Origin: Eubacteriales bacterium
GTDB lineage: Bacteria > Bacillota > Clostridia > Lachnospirales > Lachnospiraceae
Reading direction: 5' to 3'
Assembly (NCBI GenBank): GCA_030539055.1
Contig: JAUNSV010000002.1
Coordinates: forward strand, 1-64,000
DNA length: 64,000 nt
Of the stretch, positions 27,895-37,048 are shown in pieces. A program made the position numbers and the translations under genes. Position 1 is the stretch's first letter. Each line of letters begins with the position of its first letter. The notes under the pieces were generated by a model that was not told the DNA's origin, ran no database searches, and saw only the letters and a list, made by a program, of their open reading frames with translations.

Positions 27895-27923
27895 TTTACA
27901 AATATAATGTAATGAAGTATAAT
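27895..27923 (+). promoter_or_regulatory. Promoter of the nfeD-SPFH operon
   Basis: Plus-strand TTTACA (27895-27900), a 17-base spacer and a perfect TATAAT (27918-27923), 20 bases before the NfeD-like start. It is back-to-back with the importer promoter. Confidence 0.75.
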
Positions 27924-27943
27924 GAAATATATAAGGAGAAAAA

Positions 27944-28384
27944 ATGCAAAATATATGGTTATTAATATGTGCAATTTCTTTTATTATTGAACTTTTTTCT
28001 TTAGCAATGGTAAGTATTTGGTTTGTATTTGGTAGTATAGCTGCTTACATTGCTTATTTTTTTCATTTAAATTTTTATATTCAAATAATAATATTCTTTA
28101 TTATATCTTTTATTTCATTTTTCATTTGCAAAATCTTTTGGAAAAACAAAATCAAAAACCATTTTATACCAACTAATGCCGATAGATATATTGGTAAAGT
28201 TGCTTTAGTGATAGACACTATTGACAATTTACATTCTACAGGTACAATTAAAATAAATGGTCAAATTTGGAATGCAAGAAATGTTAATGAAAATGAAATA
28301 TTAAATAAGGATGAAAAAGTTATAATAAAAGAAATTCAAGGTTCTAAGATGCTTATAGAAAAATATAAAGGAGAAACTGAATGA
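27944..28384 (+). CDS. NfeD-family membrane protein
   Basis: A 146-residue short-form NfeD protein. The first 70 residues are hydrophobic (about three membrane segments with FIIELFSLAMVSIWFVFGSIAAYIA). The rest is a soluble OB-fold-like beta domain beginning IGKVALVIDTIDN with GTIKINGQIWNAR, the NfeD C-terminal signature. NfeD proteins accompany SPFH proteins and are thought to help organise membrane microdomains. Here the SPFH gene follows with a four-base overlap, as in the classic pair. AAGGAG precedes the ATG. Confidence 0.9.
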   Translation: MQNIWLLICAISFIIELFSLAMVSIWFVFGSIAAYIAYFFHLNFYIQIIIFFIISFISFFICKIFWKNKIKNHFIPTNADRYIGKVALVIDTIDNLHSTGTIKINGQIWNARNVNENEILNKDEKVIIKEIQGSKMLIEKYKGETE

Positions 28385-29292
28385 TGTCATTGATTATGTT
28401 GTTATTTGTTATTGTTATTGTACTATTGGCAAACATTGTTATAGTACCTCAAGCAAAAGCTTATGTTGTTGAAAGACTTGGTGCTTATTATTCAACATGG
28501 AATACAGGGCTACATTTTAAAATTCCTTTTTTAGATAGAATTGCACGAAGAGTCTCTCTAAAGGAACAAGTAATAGATTTTGCACCACAACCAGTTATTA
28601 CTAAAGATAATGTTACTATGCAAATTGATTCTGTAGTTTACTTAACTTACTCTGACCCTAAGCTTCTAACATATGGAGTAGAAAATCCTATGAGTGCTAT
28701 AGAGAATTTAACAGCAACCACATTAAGAAATATTATTGGAGATATGGAACTTGATCAAACTCTTACTAGCCGTGATACAATCAATTCTAAAATGCGAATT
28801 GTTCTTGATGAAGCAACAGACCCTTGGGGTATTAAAATTACAAGAGTCGAATTAAAAAATATTATGCCTCCAAAAGATATTCAAGACTCTATGGAAAAGC
28901 AAATGAGAGCAGAGAGAGAAAGAAGAGAAGCAATTCTTCAAGCAGAGGGTCAAAAACAAAGTCAAATTTTAGTTGCTGAAGGTGTAAAGCAGTCAACCAT
29001 TTTACAAGCAGAAGCAAAAAAAGAAGCTCAAATATTGGAAGCAGAAGCAGATAAAATTTCAAAAATTAAAAGAGCAGAGGGCGAGGCAGATGCCATATTA
29101 AAAATACAAAGTGCCACAGCTTTAGGCTTAGAAAAAATTAAAAATGTACAATTTGATGATGGTTTAATTAGATATAAAAGTTTGGAAACATTAGAAAAAA
29201 TGTCTAATGGACAATCAACCAAAATTATAATACCAAGTGAATTACAAGGTTTAGCAGGAACTTTGGCATCATTAGGCGAAACATTAAAGTAA
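28381..29292 (+). CDS. SPFH/Band 7 membrane-scaffold protein (QmcA/HflK-C type)
   Basis: A 303-residue stomatin-like protein. A single N-terminal membrane segment (LIMLLFVIVIVLLANIVIV) is followed by the Band 7 domain, YVVERLGAYYSTWNTGLHFKIPF, VSLKEQVIDFAPQPVITKDNVTM and the NIIGDMELDQTLTSRD helix. Then comes a long Ala/Glu/Lys/Gln coiled coil (about 175-245, repeated EAEG/QAEAKK units), as in paraslipins. It likely oligomerises at the membrane as the NfeD partner. ATG ATG tandem starts are possible at 28381 or 28384, with GGAG upstream. The serine dehydratase genes begin 28 bases later. Confidence 0.92.
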   Translation: MMSLIMLLFVIVIVLLANIVIVPQAKAYVVERLGAYYSTWNTGLHFKIPFLDRIARRVSLKEQVIDFAPQPVITKDNVTMQIDSVVYLTYSDPKLLTYGVENPMSAIENLTATTLRNIIGDMELDQTLTSRDTINSKMRIVLDEATDPWGIKITRVELKNIMPPKDIQDSMEKQMRAERERREAILQAEGQKQSQILVAEGVKQSTILQAEAKKEAQILEAEADKISKIKRAEGEADAILKIQSATALGLEKIKNVQFDDGLIRYKSLETLEKMSNGQSTKIIIPSELQGLAGTLASLGETLK

Positions 29293-29320
29293 ATTTTTTG
29301 TTACAAATAAGGAATAATTA

Positions 29321-29977
29321 ATGAATGTTTTTGATATTATAGGTCCAATAATGATAGGTCCCTCAAGCTCTCATACAGCTGGAGCAGCAAGGCTTGGTCG
29401 TACAGCACTTAAAATATTAGGGGAAAAAGCAAATTATGCTTTGATTGAATTTAGTGGTTCTTTTGCCAAAACTTATAAGGGTCATGGCACAGACAAAGCA
29501 ATTATTGCTGGAATTTTAGGTTTTCATTCTTATGATGAAAGAATAAAAGACTCTCTTTCTATTGCTAAAAATAATAATTTAAATTATGAAATAAAAACTG
29601 TGCAAATACCTGATACTCACCCCAATACAGCTAGAATGACTCTAAAGGGAGAAAATTCTGAATGTATTGTTACTGGTGCTTCTATTGGTGGTGGCAATAT
29701 TTTAATAACAAATATCAATGGCTTAGATGTTCATTTTTCTGGAGATCACACTACTATTTTAGTTATACATAAAGATAAAGCAGGTGCTATAGCAGAAGTT
29801 ACAAATTATATTGCAAAAGCAAATGTAAATATTTGTGGTTTTAATCTTGGAAGAAATAAAAAAGGAGGTATGGCACTTATGACTATAGAAGTAGACAGCG
29901 AAATCCCAGATAGTATCATACAAGATTTTTATAAAATAGAAAGTGTCATAAAAGTAGTATTAATAAAAAAATTATAA
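29321..29977 (+). CDS. sdaAB: L-serine ammonia-lyase, beta subunit (iron-sulfur type)
   Basis: A 218-residue subunit of L-serine dehydratase, which deaminates serine to pyruvate. The start has the substrate-loop signature GPIMIGPSSSHTAGAARLG, followed by SGSFAKTYKGHGTDKAI. The C-terminal third is an ACT domain (ILVIHKDKAGAIAEVTNYI, about 148-218), which binds serine allosterically in relatives. AAGGA precedes the ATG. The alpha-subunit gene begins four bases after its stop. Split subunits are the usual arrangement in Firmicutes. Confidence 0.95.
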   Translation: MNVFDIIGPIMIGPSSSHTAGAARLGRTALKILGEKANYALIEFSGSFAKTYKGHGTDKAIIAGILGFHSYDERIKDSLSIAKNNNLNYEIKTVQIPDTHPNTARMTLKGENSECIVTGASIGGGNILITNINGLDVHFSGDHTTILVIHKDKAGAIAEVTNYIAKANVNICGFNLGRNKKGGMALMTIEVDSEIPDSIIQDFYKIESVIKVVLIKKL

Positions 29978-29981
29978 AATT

Positions 29982-30854
29982 ATGGATTATAAAAATTTAA
30001 AAGAAATTGCCAATTTATCAATTGAACAAAATAAAAAAATATCAGATATAGTACTAATTGACCAATCAAAAGAAATGTCTATATCTGAAAATGATTTATA
30101 TAAAAAAATGGAAGAATCATTTGATGTAATGCTGAAGTCCATAGAACAAGGATTAGATAAAGACTTGAAGTCTACATCCAAACTCTCTGGTGGCGACAGC
30201 TACAGAATGCTGGAGTATTCAAAAAATAACCCTCTTATGGGTACATTTTTATCTAAAGCTTTAGCAAATTGCTTAGCTGTGTCTGAATACAATTCTTCTA
30301 TGGGTAAAATTGTAGCTGCTCCAACTGCTGGCTCTTGTGGTATTCTACCAGGTGCTATATGCACTTTGTTCCTTGAAAATATGTGCAAAAAAGATGAGGC
30401 TATTATGTCTTTATTTACAGCTAGTGCAATTGGAATGGTTATTGCAAAAAATGCTACTATTGCAGGTGCAGAGGGAGGTTGCCAAGCAGAGTGTGGAGCA
30501 GCATCTGCAATGACTGCTGGTGCCTTAGTTGAAGTATGTAAAGGCAGTGTAGAAAATGTATTAGATGCATGTGCCTTTTCCATAAAAAATACTTTAGGTT
30601 TAGTATGTGATCCTGTTGCTGGCTTAGTTGAAGTTCCTTGCATAAAAAGAAATGTAGGTTGTTTATCTATAGCTTTTTCTAGTGCAAATATGGCTCTTAG
30701 TGGTATTAAATCTAAAATTCCTTTTGATGAATGTGTTTTGGCAATGAAAGAAGTTGGTTCTTCTATGCCTACTTCTTTAAAAGAAACAGCCTGCGGCGGT
30801 CTTGCTACTACTCCAACAGGCTTAAATATTAAAAATATGTTATTCGGTGAATAA
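29982..30854 (+). CDS. sdaAA: L-serine ammonia-lyase, alpha subunit (iron-sulfur type)
   Basis: A 290-residue catalytic subunit. It carries the [4Fe-4S] cluster region: SCGILPGAICT near residue 113, EGGCQAECGAASAMTAGALVE near 165, then CDPVAGLVEVPCIKRN near 205, together supplying the cluster cysteines. The end, CGGLATTPTGLNI, is typical. No good ribosome binding site lies before the ATG, and the gap after sdaAB is four bases, so it probably depends on translational coupling. Its 3' end faces the kdgK gene with three bases between. Serine degradation would feed pyruvate to fermentation. Confidence 0.95.
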   Translation: MDYKNLKEIANLSIEQNKKISDIVLIDQSKEMSISENDLYKKMEESFDVMLKSIEQGLDKDLKSTSKLSGGDSYRMLEYSKNNPLMGTFLSKALANCLAVSEYNSSMGKIVAAPTAGSCGILPGAICTLFLENMCKKDEAIMSLFTASAIGMVIAKNATIAGAEGGCQAECGAASAMTAGALVEVCKGSVENVLDACAFSIKNTLGLVCDPVAGLVEVPCIKRNVGCLSIAFSSANMALSGIKSKIPFDECVLAMKEVGSSMPTSLKETACGGLATTPTGLNIKNMLFGE

Positions 30855-30857
30855 AAA

Positions 30858-31883
30858 TTATCTTTGCACTCTTCCTCTAATATTTCCTTTCACAAGTGAT
30901 TGAACTTCTTCTTTTGATACCAAATTAAAATCACCTTGTATTGAGTGTTTTAAACAAGATGAAGCTGAGGCGAATTCTATTATATCTTGCATATTAAGCT
31001 CATCTAAAAATCCTGATATTAAACCTGCTGCAAAAGCATCTCCACCACCAACTCTATCTACTATATGCATATTATATTTTTTAGATATGTAAAAATTTTT
31101 ATTATCATATAATACAGAAGACCAAGCATTATCATTTGCAGAAAAAGACTCTCTTAATGTAATTGCTACTTTTTCAAAATGATATTTTTCTATTAATTCT
31201 TTTGCAACTTCTTTGTAACCCTCTACATTTATTTTTCCATCATCTATATTAGTATCTTTTGCTTCTATACCAAATACATCTTTTGCATCCTCTTCGTTTG
31301 ATATAAGAATATCAATATATGGGCATAATTTTGTAATGCTTTCTTTCGCTTCGTCTTTACTCCAAAGTTTTTTCCTATAATTTAAATCTAATGAAGTATT
31401 AATATTTTTTTCTTTTGCTTTCTTTAGTGCTTCCATACAAATATTAGGTAAATTTTCACCAAGAGCTGGAGTTATACCTGTTAAATGAAACCAAGAAGCA
31501 TTATCAAATATTTTATCCCAATCAAAATCTTCTAATTTTGCACAAGAAATGCTTGATCCTTTTCTATCATATATTACTTTTGATGGACGCTCACTTGCTC
31601 CTTTTTCACAAAAGTAAATACCTATTCGATTTCCCTTTCTTAAAATATTGTCTGTATTTACATTGAATTTTCGTAAAGTATTAATTGCACATTGAGCAAT
31701 ATCATTGTTTGGCAATATTGAAATAAAAGAAGTATCATAACCATAATTTGATAATGAAACACACACATTAGCCTCGGCTCCACCAAAAGTTGCTTCATAA
31801 TGATCAACTTGATTAAATCTTAAATAATTATCGGGAGCTAAACGAAGCATTATTTCACCAAATGTTACTATTTTTTTTGCCAT
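30858..31883 (-). CDS. kdgK: 2-keto-3-deoxygluconate kinase (PfkB family)
   Basis: A 341-residue ribokinase-family sugar kinase. The N-terminal VTFGEIMLRLAPDNYLRFNQ and the FGGAEANVC motif (about residue 35) match KDG kinases. The C-terminal anion hole and catalytic base lie in DRVGGGDAFAAGLISGF (about residue 275, catalytic Asp in GGGDAF). It phosphorylates 2-keto-3-deoxygluconate to KDPG, the substrate of the aldolase encoded 12 bases upstream, so the pair forms the lower part of hexuronate or modified Entner-Doudoroff catabolism. AGGAGG precedes the ATG. Other PfkB sugars cannot be excluded, but the aldolase partner supports the call. Confidence 0.88.
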   Translation of the reverse strand: MAKKIVTFGEIMLRLAPDNYLRFNQVDHYEATFGGAEANVCVSLSNYGYDTSFISILPNNDIAQCAINTLRKFNVNTDNILRKGNRIGIYFCEKGASERPSKVIYDRKGSSISCAKLEDFDWDKIFDNASWFHLTGITPALGENLPNICMEALKKAKEKNINTSLDLNYRKKLWSKDEAKESITKLCPYIDILISNEEDAKDVFGIEAKDTNIDDGKINVEGYKEVAKELIEKYHFEKVAITLRESFSANDNAWSSVLYDNKNFYISKKYNMHIVDRVGGGDAFAAGLISGFLDELNMQDIIEFASASSCLKHSIQGDFNLVSKEEVQSLVKGNIRGRVQR

Positions 31884-31895
31884 TTTTTCCTCCTA

Positions 31896-32852
31896 TTATA
31901 TTAAATGATAAGCAAATCCTGCGTACTCTTTTTTTAAATAAATTAATCTCAAATTGCCTGATTCATCGAATGTTTTAGAATCTTCATCAAATTCATACCC
32001 TCTTTTTGTTAAATAGTAGTATGCTCTATCTACATTGTTGCAACCAATTGCAATATGACCATTAGTGCCTCTTCCTTTTTCATTCATAAATTCTATCTCA
32101 TTTCTTGCAAAATAAGATTGTGAAGTTTTTCTTTCTTTGAAACCAAAAAGTGCTTCTATTTTTTTTACTTCACTTATACTTTCTTCTTCGTTAGCACAGT
32201 TTATTCCTATATGTTTTAAATTGAATCCTAATAATTTATTGATAGTATCTTTTGTTAAACTAGTGATTTTTTCAAATTCATTATTTTTTATCAAGTCTTT
32301 TTTTACTATAAATGATCCACCTATTGCTATTACTTTTTTTGATTTAAAATAATCATCCACATTATCAAAATTTATACCACCTGTAGGCATAAATTTAACA
32401 TTTGGAAATGCAGCTCCAAGTGCATTAACCATTTTTATACCACCCATTTCTTCAATAGGAAATATTTTTACTATTTGTATTCCATACCCTATTGCTTTGG
32501 TAAGCTCGCTTGCTGTTTGAATTCCAGGATATACTGGTATTTTATTATCTAAGCAATACTTTACTAATTTCTCATCGAATCCAGGGGAAACTATGTATTT
32601 TGCGCCACACTCTATTGCTTCTTTTGCTTGTTCAATATTTAATATAGTACCAGCACCTACTAAAACATCTGGAAAATTTGATGAAATAATATTTATTACT
32701 TCTTTTGCTTTTTTTGTTCTAAATGTTATTTCTATAATATCTAAGCCTCCATTAATTAAAGCATTTGTTAATGGTATAGCTTTATTTTCATCATCTATTA
32801 CTACGACAGGTATTATTCCAGATTGGTATATTTTTTTATCCACATCATTCAT
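31896..32852 (-). CDS. eda: KDPG/KHG aldolase fused to a C-terminal VOC-like domain
   Basis: A 318-residue fusion. Residues 1-205 are a complete class I KDPG aldolase: IIEITFRT with the proton-shuttling Glu, VGAGTIL, YIVSPGFD, the Schiff-base lysine in IQIVKIFPIE (about residue 132) and FMPTGGIN phosphate-binding loop. It cleaves KDPG to pyruvate and glyceraldehyde 3-phosphate. Residues about 210-318 (LKHIGINCANEEES, GHIAIGCNNVDRAYYYLTKRGYEF, YAGFAYHLI) form a vicinal-oxygen-chelate/glyoxalase-like half, an addition of roughly 110 residues over ordinary Eda. It heads a two-gene operon with kdgK behind the promoter at 32926-32954. The role of the VOC half is unknown. Confidence 0.9.
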   Translation of the reverse strand: MNDVDKKIYQSGIIPVVVIDDENKAIPLTNALINGGLDIIEITFRTKKAKEVINIISSNFPDVLVGAGTILNIEQAKEAIECGAKYIVSPGFDEKLVKYCLDNKIPVYPGIQTASELTKAIGYGIQIVKIFPIEEMGGIKMVNALGAAFPNVKFMPTGGINFDNVDDYFKSKKVIAIGGSFIVKKDLIKNNEFEKITSLTKDTINKLLGFNLKHIGINCANEEESISEVKKIEALFGFKERKTSQSYFARNEIEFMNEKGRGTNGHIAIGCNNVDRAYYYLTKRGYEFDEDSKTFDESGNLRLIYLKKEYAGFAYHLI

Positions 32853-32925
32853 AATTATCTCCTTTTTGTTTTTCTTATTATATACTTTCTATGATAAAAA
32901 TTTTTCTTTTTTACATTATAAAAAT

Positions 32926-32954
32926 ATTATACTAATCTTCTATACTAAAGTCAA
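32926..32954 (-). promoter_or_regulatory. Promoter of the eda-kdgK operon
   Basis: Minus-strand TTGACT (32949-32954), a 17-base spacer and TATAAT (32926-32931), 73 bases upstream of the aldolase ATG. The rest of the 229-base divergent region (32853-33081) is A/T-rich with short imperfect inverted repeats but no recognised operator. Confidence 0.75.
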
Positions 32955-33027
32955 AACAAATATTTATTATTTCTTAACTTATTATGAATTATATTATATA
33001 AAAATGCTATTTTCAATTGAAAATATC

Positions 33028-33056
33028 TTCATAATTCAATCATTTTATGATATACT
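33028..33056 (+). promoter_or_regulatory. Putative promoter of the opp operon
   Basis: Plus-strand TTCATA (33028-33033), a 17-base spacer and TATACT (33051-33056), 25 bases before the oppB start. Confidence 0.55.
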
Positions 33057-33081
33057 TAAAAAAAATGAAAGGAAGAAAAAT

Positions 33082-33993
33082 ATGTTGGATTATACTTTAA
33101 AAAGAATAGGACTATGTATTGTTACTCTTTTTGTTATTATTACTATTACTTTTTTCGCTATGAATGCTATTCCTGGCGGTCCCTTTGATAGTGAAAAAGC
33201 ACCATCTGAACAAGTAAAACAAGTTCTACTAGAAAGATATCATTTGGATAAACCACTTGGTGAACAATACATATTATATTTAAAAAATCTTCTTCATGGA
33301 GATTTTGGTGTATCATTAAAAACTGGAAGAAATATAAGTGATACTATTTCACAAACTTTTGGTATATCCTTAAGTATTGGATTTAGAGCGATTTTTCTTT
33401 CACTTATTTTTGGTGTATTCTTTGGCTCTATTGCAGCTTTCAATAAAGATCTATTTTTGGACAGATTTATTATGCTTTTTACAACTCTCTTTGTCTCCAT
33501 ACCCTCCTTTATAGCTGCTAGCCTACTCCTTTATATATTTTGTTTAAAATTAAAATTAATTCCAGTATGGAGTGTAGAAAACAAAAATTATATTCTTCCT
33601 GTAATTTCTCTTATGATTTATCCATTAGCAAATATTAATAGACTAACCAGAACTAGTATGATAGATGCATTATCTCAAGACTATATTAGAACAGCTAAAG
33701 CAAAAGGTGTGAGCACAAAAAATATAATATTTAAGCATGCACTAAGAAATGCTTTGATACCTGTTCTCACTTATATAGGCCCTATGAGTGCTTTTGTAAT
33801 CACAGGCTCCTTTGTGATAGAAACTATTTTTACTATAGGTGGTCTTGGTATGGAATTTGTTACAAGTATTACTACTAGAGATTATTCTATGATTATGGGA
33901 ACTTCTATTTTCCTTGCTAGCTTAGTTGTTATTATTTCATTAATATCTGATTTGTGTTATAAAATTGTAGATCCAAGAATAAAGTTTGATTGA
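33082..33993 (+). CDS. oppB: Oligopeptide ABC transporter permease OppB
   Basis: A 303-residue permease of the DppB/OppB type. The first helix (MLDYTLKRIGLCIVTLFVII) leads to the conserved AMNAIPGGPFDSEKAPSE loop and LDKPLGEQYILYLKNLLHGDFG, family hallmarks. The EAA-type ATPase-contact loop DYIRTAKAKGVSTKNIIFKHALRNALIPV lies near residue 205. The open frame extends almost 500 bases upstream across the divergent eda gene, but the ATG at 33082 has AAAGGAAG just before it and matches family starts, so the longer form is rejected. First gene of oppBCDFA. Confidence 0.95.
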   Translation: MLDYTLKRIGLCIVTLFVIITITFFAMNAIPGGPFDSEKAPSEQVKQVLLERYHLDKPLGEQYILYLKNLLHGDFGVSLKTGRNISDTISQTFGISLSIGFRAIFLSLIFGVFFGSIAAFNKDLFLDRFIMLFTTLFVSIPSFIAASLLLYIFCLKLKLIPVWSVENKNYILPVISLMIYPLANINRLTRTSMIDALSQDYIRTAKAKGVSTKNIIFKHALRNALIPVLTYIGPMSAFVITGSFVIETIFTIGGLGMEFVTSITTRDYSMIMGTSIFLASLVVIISLISDLCYKIVDPRIKFD

Positions 33994-34000
33994 GGTATAT

Positions 34001-35086
34001 ATGAATGATAAAAATTTATTAAGTATGCAAATTGATTTGTCAAAATTTAATGATTTATCAAAAATAGATAAATCGTACTTTGACAAGCTTACAAATGAAG
34101 AAAAACAAAATGTAGAAGAAATCCCAAAACAAATCTCCTTTTATAAAGATGCTTTCATAAAAATAAAAAATAACCCTCTAGCAATATTAAGTATTATTCT
34201 ACTCTCTCTTGTAATCATTTTGATATTAGTAGGCATTTTTATTAATCCATATAAATATAATGAAATAATAACAATAAATGGAATAAGAGATGTAACAGCA
34301 CAAGATTTAAAACCTTTTGAATACTCTTTAAATGAATTGGAAGAAATAAAAAATGGAGCAAAAATTTTTCCACATATATTTGGAACAGATTCAATTTGCC
34401 GTGATTATTTTGCAAGAGTTGCTATAGGTAGTGCTATATCTCTTTTTATAGGAATTTTTGCAAGTATACTAGTTCTCATTATAGGGCTTATTTATGGTTC
34501 TATCTCTGGGTACTTAGGTGGCAAAGTGGATTTGATTATGATGCGAATTTGTGACATAATTTATTCTCTTCCAGATATGCTTATAATTATTTTGTTATCT
34601 GTCATTCTAAACCCACTGCTTTCAAATAATTTAACAGGAATATTTGCTGACTTAGGTGTAAATATTATTAGTTTACTTATAGTGTTTGCTCTCTTGTATT
34701 GGGTTTCCATTGCAAGACTTGTTCGTGGTCAAATATTGTCTATACGAAAAAATGAATATATTGAAGCATGCAAACTTATAGGTACTCCAGTGCCAAGAAT
34801 TATTAAAACACATATTATACCAAATTGTATGAGCATAATTTTTATTGCTACTACTTTACAAATACCATCGGCTATATTTACAGAAAGTTTTTTATCATTC
34901 GTAGGTCTTGGAGTTCAAATTCCTCTTTCTTCTCTTGGTTCTCTTGCAAATGACGCTAGAACAAGTATGAGTTTGTATCCTTACAAAATGATTATTCCTG
35001 CCTTATTAATCGCTATGCTAGTGTTATCATTCAATTTGCTTGGAGATGCATTTAGAGATGCATTCGATCCAAAGCTAAAAAAGTAG
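34001..35086 (+). CDS. oppC: Oligopeptide ABC transporter permease OppC
   Basis: A 361-residue permease. After a polar cytoplasmic N-terminal tail of about 45 residues come FYKDAFIKIKNNPLAI and the first helix. HIFGTDSICRDYFARVAIG (about residue 125) is the OppC GTD..GRD motif with Cys in place of Gly, and EYIEACKLIGTPVPRIIKTHIIPNC near residue 250 is the ATPase-contact loop. A TTG 15 bases earlier is in frame, but the ATG at 34001 has GAGGT at suitable spacing. It starts seven bases after the oppB stop. Confidence 0.95.
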   Translation: MNDKNLLSMQIDLSKFNDLSKIDKSYFDKLTNEEKQNVEEIPKQISFYKDAFIKIKNNPLAILSIILLSLVIILILVGIFINPYKYNEIITINGIRDVTAQDLKPFEYSLNELEEIKNGAKIFPHIFGTDSICRDYFARVAIGSAISLFIGIFASILVLIIGLIYGSISGYLGGKVDLIMMRICDIIYSLPDMLIIILLSVILNPLLSNNLTGIFADLGVNIISLLIVFALLYWVSIARLVRGQILSIRKNEYIEACKLIGTPVPRIIKTHIIPNCMSIIFIATTLQIPSAIFTESFLSFVGLGVQIPLSSLGSLANDARTSMSLYPYKMIIPALLIAMLVLSFNLLGDAFRDAFDPKLKK

Positions 35087-35092
35087 GTGAAT

Positions 35093-36070
35093 ATGAATAA
35101 TATATTGGAAGTAAAAAATTTAGAAACAACATTCATAAACAAAGACAATAAAACTAAAGTCTTAAATGGCATAAGTTTTGATTTGCAAAAAGAGCATATC
35201 CTAGGTATAGTTGGCGAATCGGGTTCTGGTAAATCTGTAACAATGCTTTCTATAATGAAACTCTTAGATAAAAGAAATACAACAATAAACGGAGAAATTC
35301 TATTTTGTGGCACAGATATATCTAAATACAATGAAAAAGAAATGCAAAAAATAAGAGGAAAAAAAATTTCGATGATATTCCAAGATCCTATGACAGCACT
35401 AAATCCTGTTTGGAGCATAGGATATCAATTATTGGAGAGTATACACTTGCATACGAATTTAAGAGGTACTAGTGCTAGTGATAAGATAATAGAATTATTA
35501 ACTCAAGTTGGAATAAGTGATGCAAAAGAAAGATTGTCTGTTTTTCCTCATGAATTATCTGGTGGTATGCGTCAAAGAGTTATGATTGCTATGGCTCTTT
35601 GCTCTAGCCCAGATATATTAATAGCAGATGAACCTACTACAGCACTTGATGTTACAGTTCAAGCAGAAATCCTAGAATTAATTAAATCATTAACAAAAGT
35701 TCATCATATGTCCACAATAATTATAACTCACGACTTAGGGGTAGTAGTTGATTTATGTGATGAAATATGCGTATTATATGCAGGTAGAATTTGTGAAAAG
35801 GGTACTACTTATGATATATTCAAAAATCCAAAACATGAATATACAAAAGGTTTACTCAATTCCGTTCCCACTCTAAAAGGAAATAAAAGAATGAACCCGA
35901 TCGGTGGCAACCCAATCAACATTCAGGCTCTTCCAAGTGGATGCCCTTTTTATCCAAGGTGCAAATCTTCTATGAAAATATGTAAAATTGTAGTTCCACC
36001 ACTTAAAAGTTTTGGCAATAACCATTATGCATCTTGTTTTATGAATGAAATTAATTCGGAGGACAAATAA
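35093..36070 (+). CDS. oppD: Oligopeptide ABC transporter ATPase OppD
   Basis: A 325-residue ATPase. Walker A is GESGSGKS (about residue 41), Q-loop IFQDPMTALNPVW, signature LSGGMRQRVMIAMAL, Walker B LIADEPTTALDV and switch His in ITHDLGVV. The C-terminal oligopeptide-transporter domain has PKHEYTKGLL and the cysteine-bearing GCPFYPRCKSSMKICK, which binds an Fe-S cluster in some relatives. A GTG at 35087 is also in frame; the ATG at 35093 is preferred because AGGTG lies before it, though the spacing is short. It works with OppF as a heterodimer. Confidence 0.94.
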   Translation: MNNILEVKNLETTFINKDNKTKVLNGISFDLQKEHILGIVGESGSGKSVTMLSIMKLLDKRNTTINGEILFCGTDISKYNEKEMQKIRGKKISMIFQDPMTALNPVWSIGYQLLESIHLHTNLRGTSASDKIIELLTQVGISDAKERLSVFPHELSGGMRQRVMIAMALCSSPDILIADEPTTALDVTVQAEILELIKSLTKVHHMSTIIITHDLGVVVDLCDEICVLYAGRICEKGTTYDIFKNPKHEYTKGLLNSVPTLKGNKRMNPIGGNPINIQALPSGCPFYPRCKSSMKICKIVVPPLKSFGNNHYASCFMNEINSEDK

Positions 36071-37048
36071 ATGAATACTCCAAAAACATTAATAGAAGTA
36101 AAAAATTATTCAAAATATTTTGAAATAAAAATTGGTTTTGGTAAAAAACAAACTTTAAAAGCTCTAGACAATGTAAATTTTACAATCAATGAGGGAGAAA
36201 CTCTTAGCGTTGTTGGAGAATCCGGATGCGGAAAAAGCACACTTGGTAAAACTCTCCTTGGCTTACATACAGAAACTACAGGTTCTTTGTATTATAAAAA
36301 TGAATTAGTAGATAATAATAAACGAAACTATTTAAGAGATAAAATGCAAATGATATTTCAAGATCCTTTTTCTTCTCTTAATCCAAGAATGACAATATTC
36401 GATATAATAAAAGAACCTATAGTTGTATTAAAAAAATATAAAAATAAAAATGATTTAGAAAAACAAGTTTATGATTTAATGGACTTAGTGGGTATTAGAA
36501 AAGAATATGCATCAAGATACCCTCACGAATTTTCTGGTGGGCAATTACAGCGTGTAGGCATAGCAAGAGCTTTATCTATTAATCCCGAATTTATAGTGTG
36601 CGATGAACCTGTGTCGGCACTTGATGTATCTATAAAAGCTCAAATAATTAATTTGTTTATGGATATTCAAGAAAAGAAACATATTACTTATCTTTTTATA
36701 ACACATGATTTATTATCTGCAAGATATGTAAGCACTAGAATTATGATAATGTATCTAGGTCAAATAATGGAAATTGGAGATGCAAATGAAATAATAAATA
36801 ACCCTCTTCACCCATATTCCAAAGTACTACTATCTTCTATATATGTACCAGATATAGATGAAAAAACTAAAACAAATCGTATCAAAGCTATAGGTGAAAT
36901 TCCATCCCCACTAAACGCTCCTATTGGTTGTCCATATTTTAATAGGTGCCCTTTTGCAAAAGACATATGTAAAAATGAAAAACCTATTTTAAAAGATGTT
37001 TATTTCAATAATAATTTAAATAGAAAGGTGGCGTGTCATATATGTTAA
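36071..37048 (+). CDS. oppF: Oligopeptide ABC transporter ATPase OppF
   Basis: A 325-residue ATPase. Walker A GESGCGKST (about residue 54), Q-loop IFQDPFSSLNPRM, signature FSGGQLQRVGIARAL, Walker B FIVCDEPVSALDVS and ITHDLLSARYVS identify it as the F-type partner. The C-terminal part has NPLHPYSKVLLSS and GCPYFNRCPFAKDICKNEKP, the conserved four-cysteine tail. The start has GGAGG eight bases upstream. Its end overlaps the ATG of the binding-protein gene by seven bases. Confidence 0.94.
   Translation: MNTPKTLIEVKNYSKYFEIKIGFGKKQTLKALDNVNFTINEGETLSVVGESGCGKSTLGKTLLGLHTETTGSLYYKNELVDNNKRNYLRDKMQMIFQDPFSSLNPRMTIFDIIKEPIVVLKKYKNKNDLEKQVYDLMDLVGIRKEYASRYPHEFSGGQLQRVGIARALSINPEFIVCDEPVSALDVSIKAQIINLFMDIQEKKHITYLFITHDLLSARYVSTRIMIMYLGQIMEIGDANEIINNPLHPYSKVLLSSIYVPDIDEKTKTNRIKAIGEIPSPLNAPIGCPYFNRCPFAKDICKNEKPILKDVYFNNNLNRKVACHIC

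Noticed and set aside
30200-30643. 147-residue open frame opposite the serine dehydratase alpha gene
   Set aside because: It mirrors the conserved Fe-S region of sdaAA and has no family resemblance.
32593-33081. N-terminal extension of oppB to 32593
   Set aside because: The extension runs antisense through the eda gene; the ATG at 33082 has a good ribosome binding site and matches OppB starts.
32853-33081. Riboswitch or small RNA in the eda-opp divergent gap
   Set aside because: Only promoters and short weak inverted repeats were found; no conserved riboswitch core was recognised.
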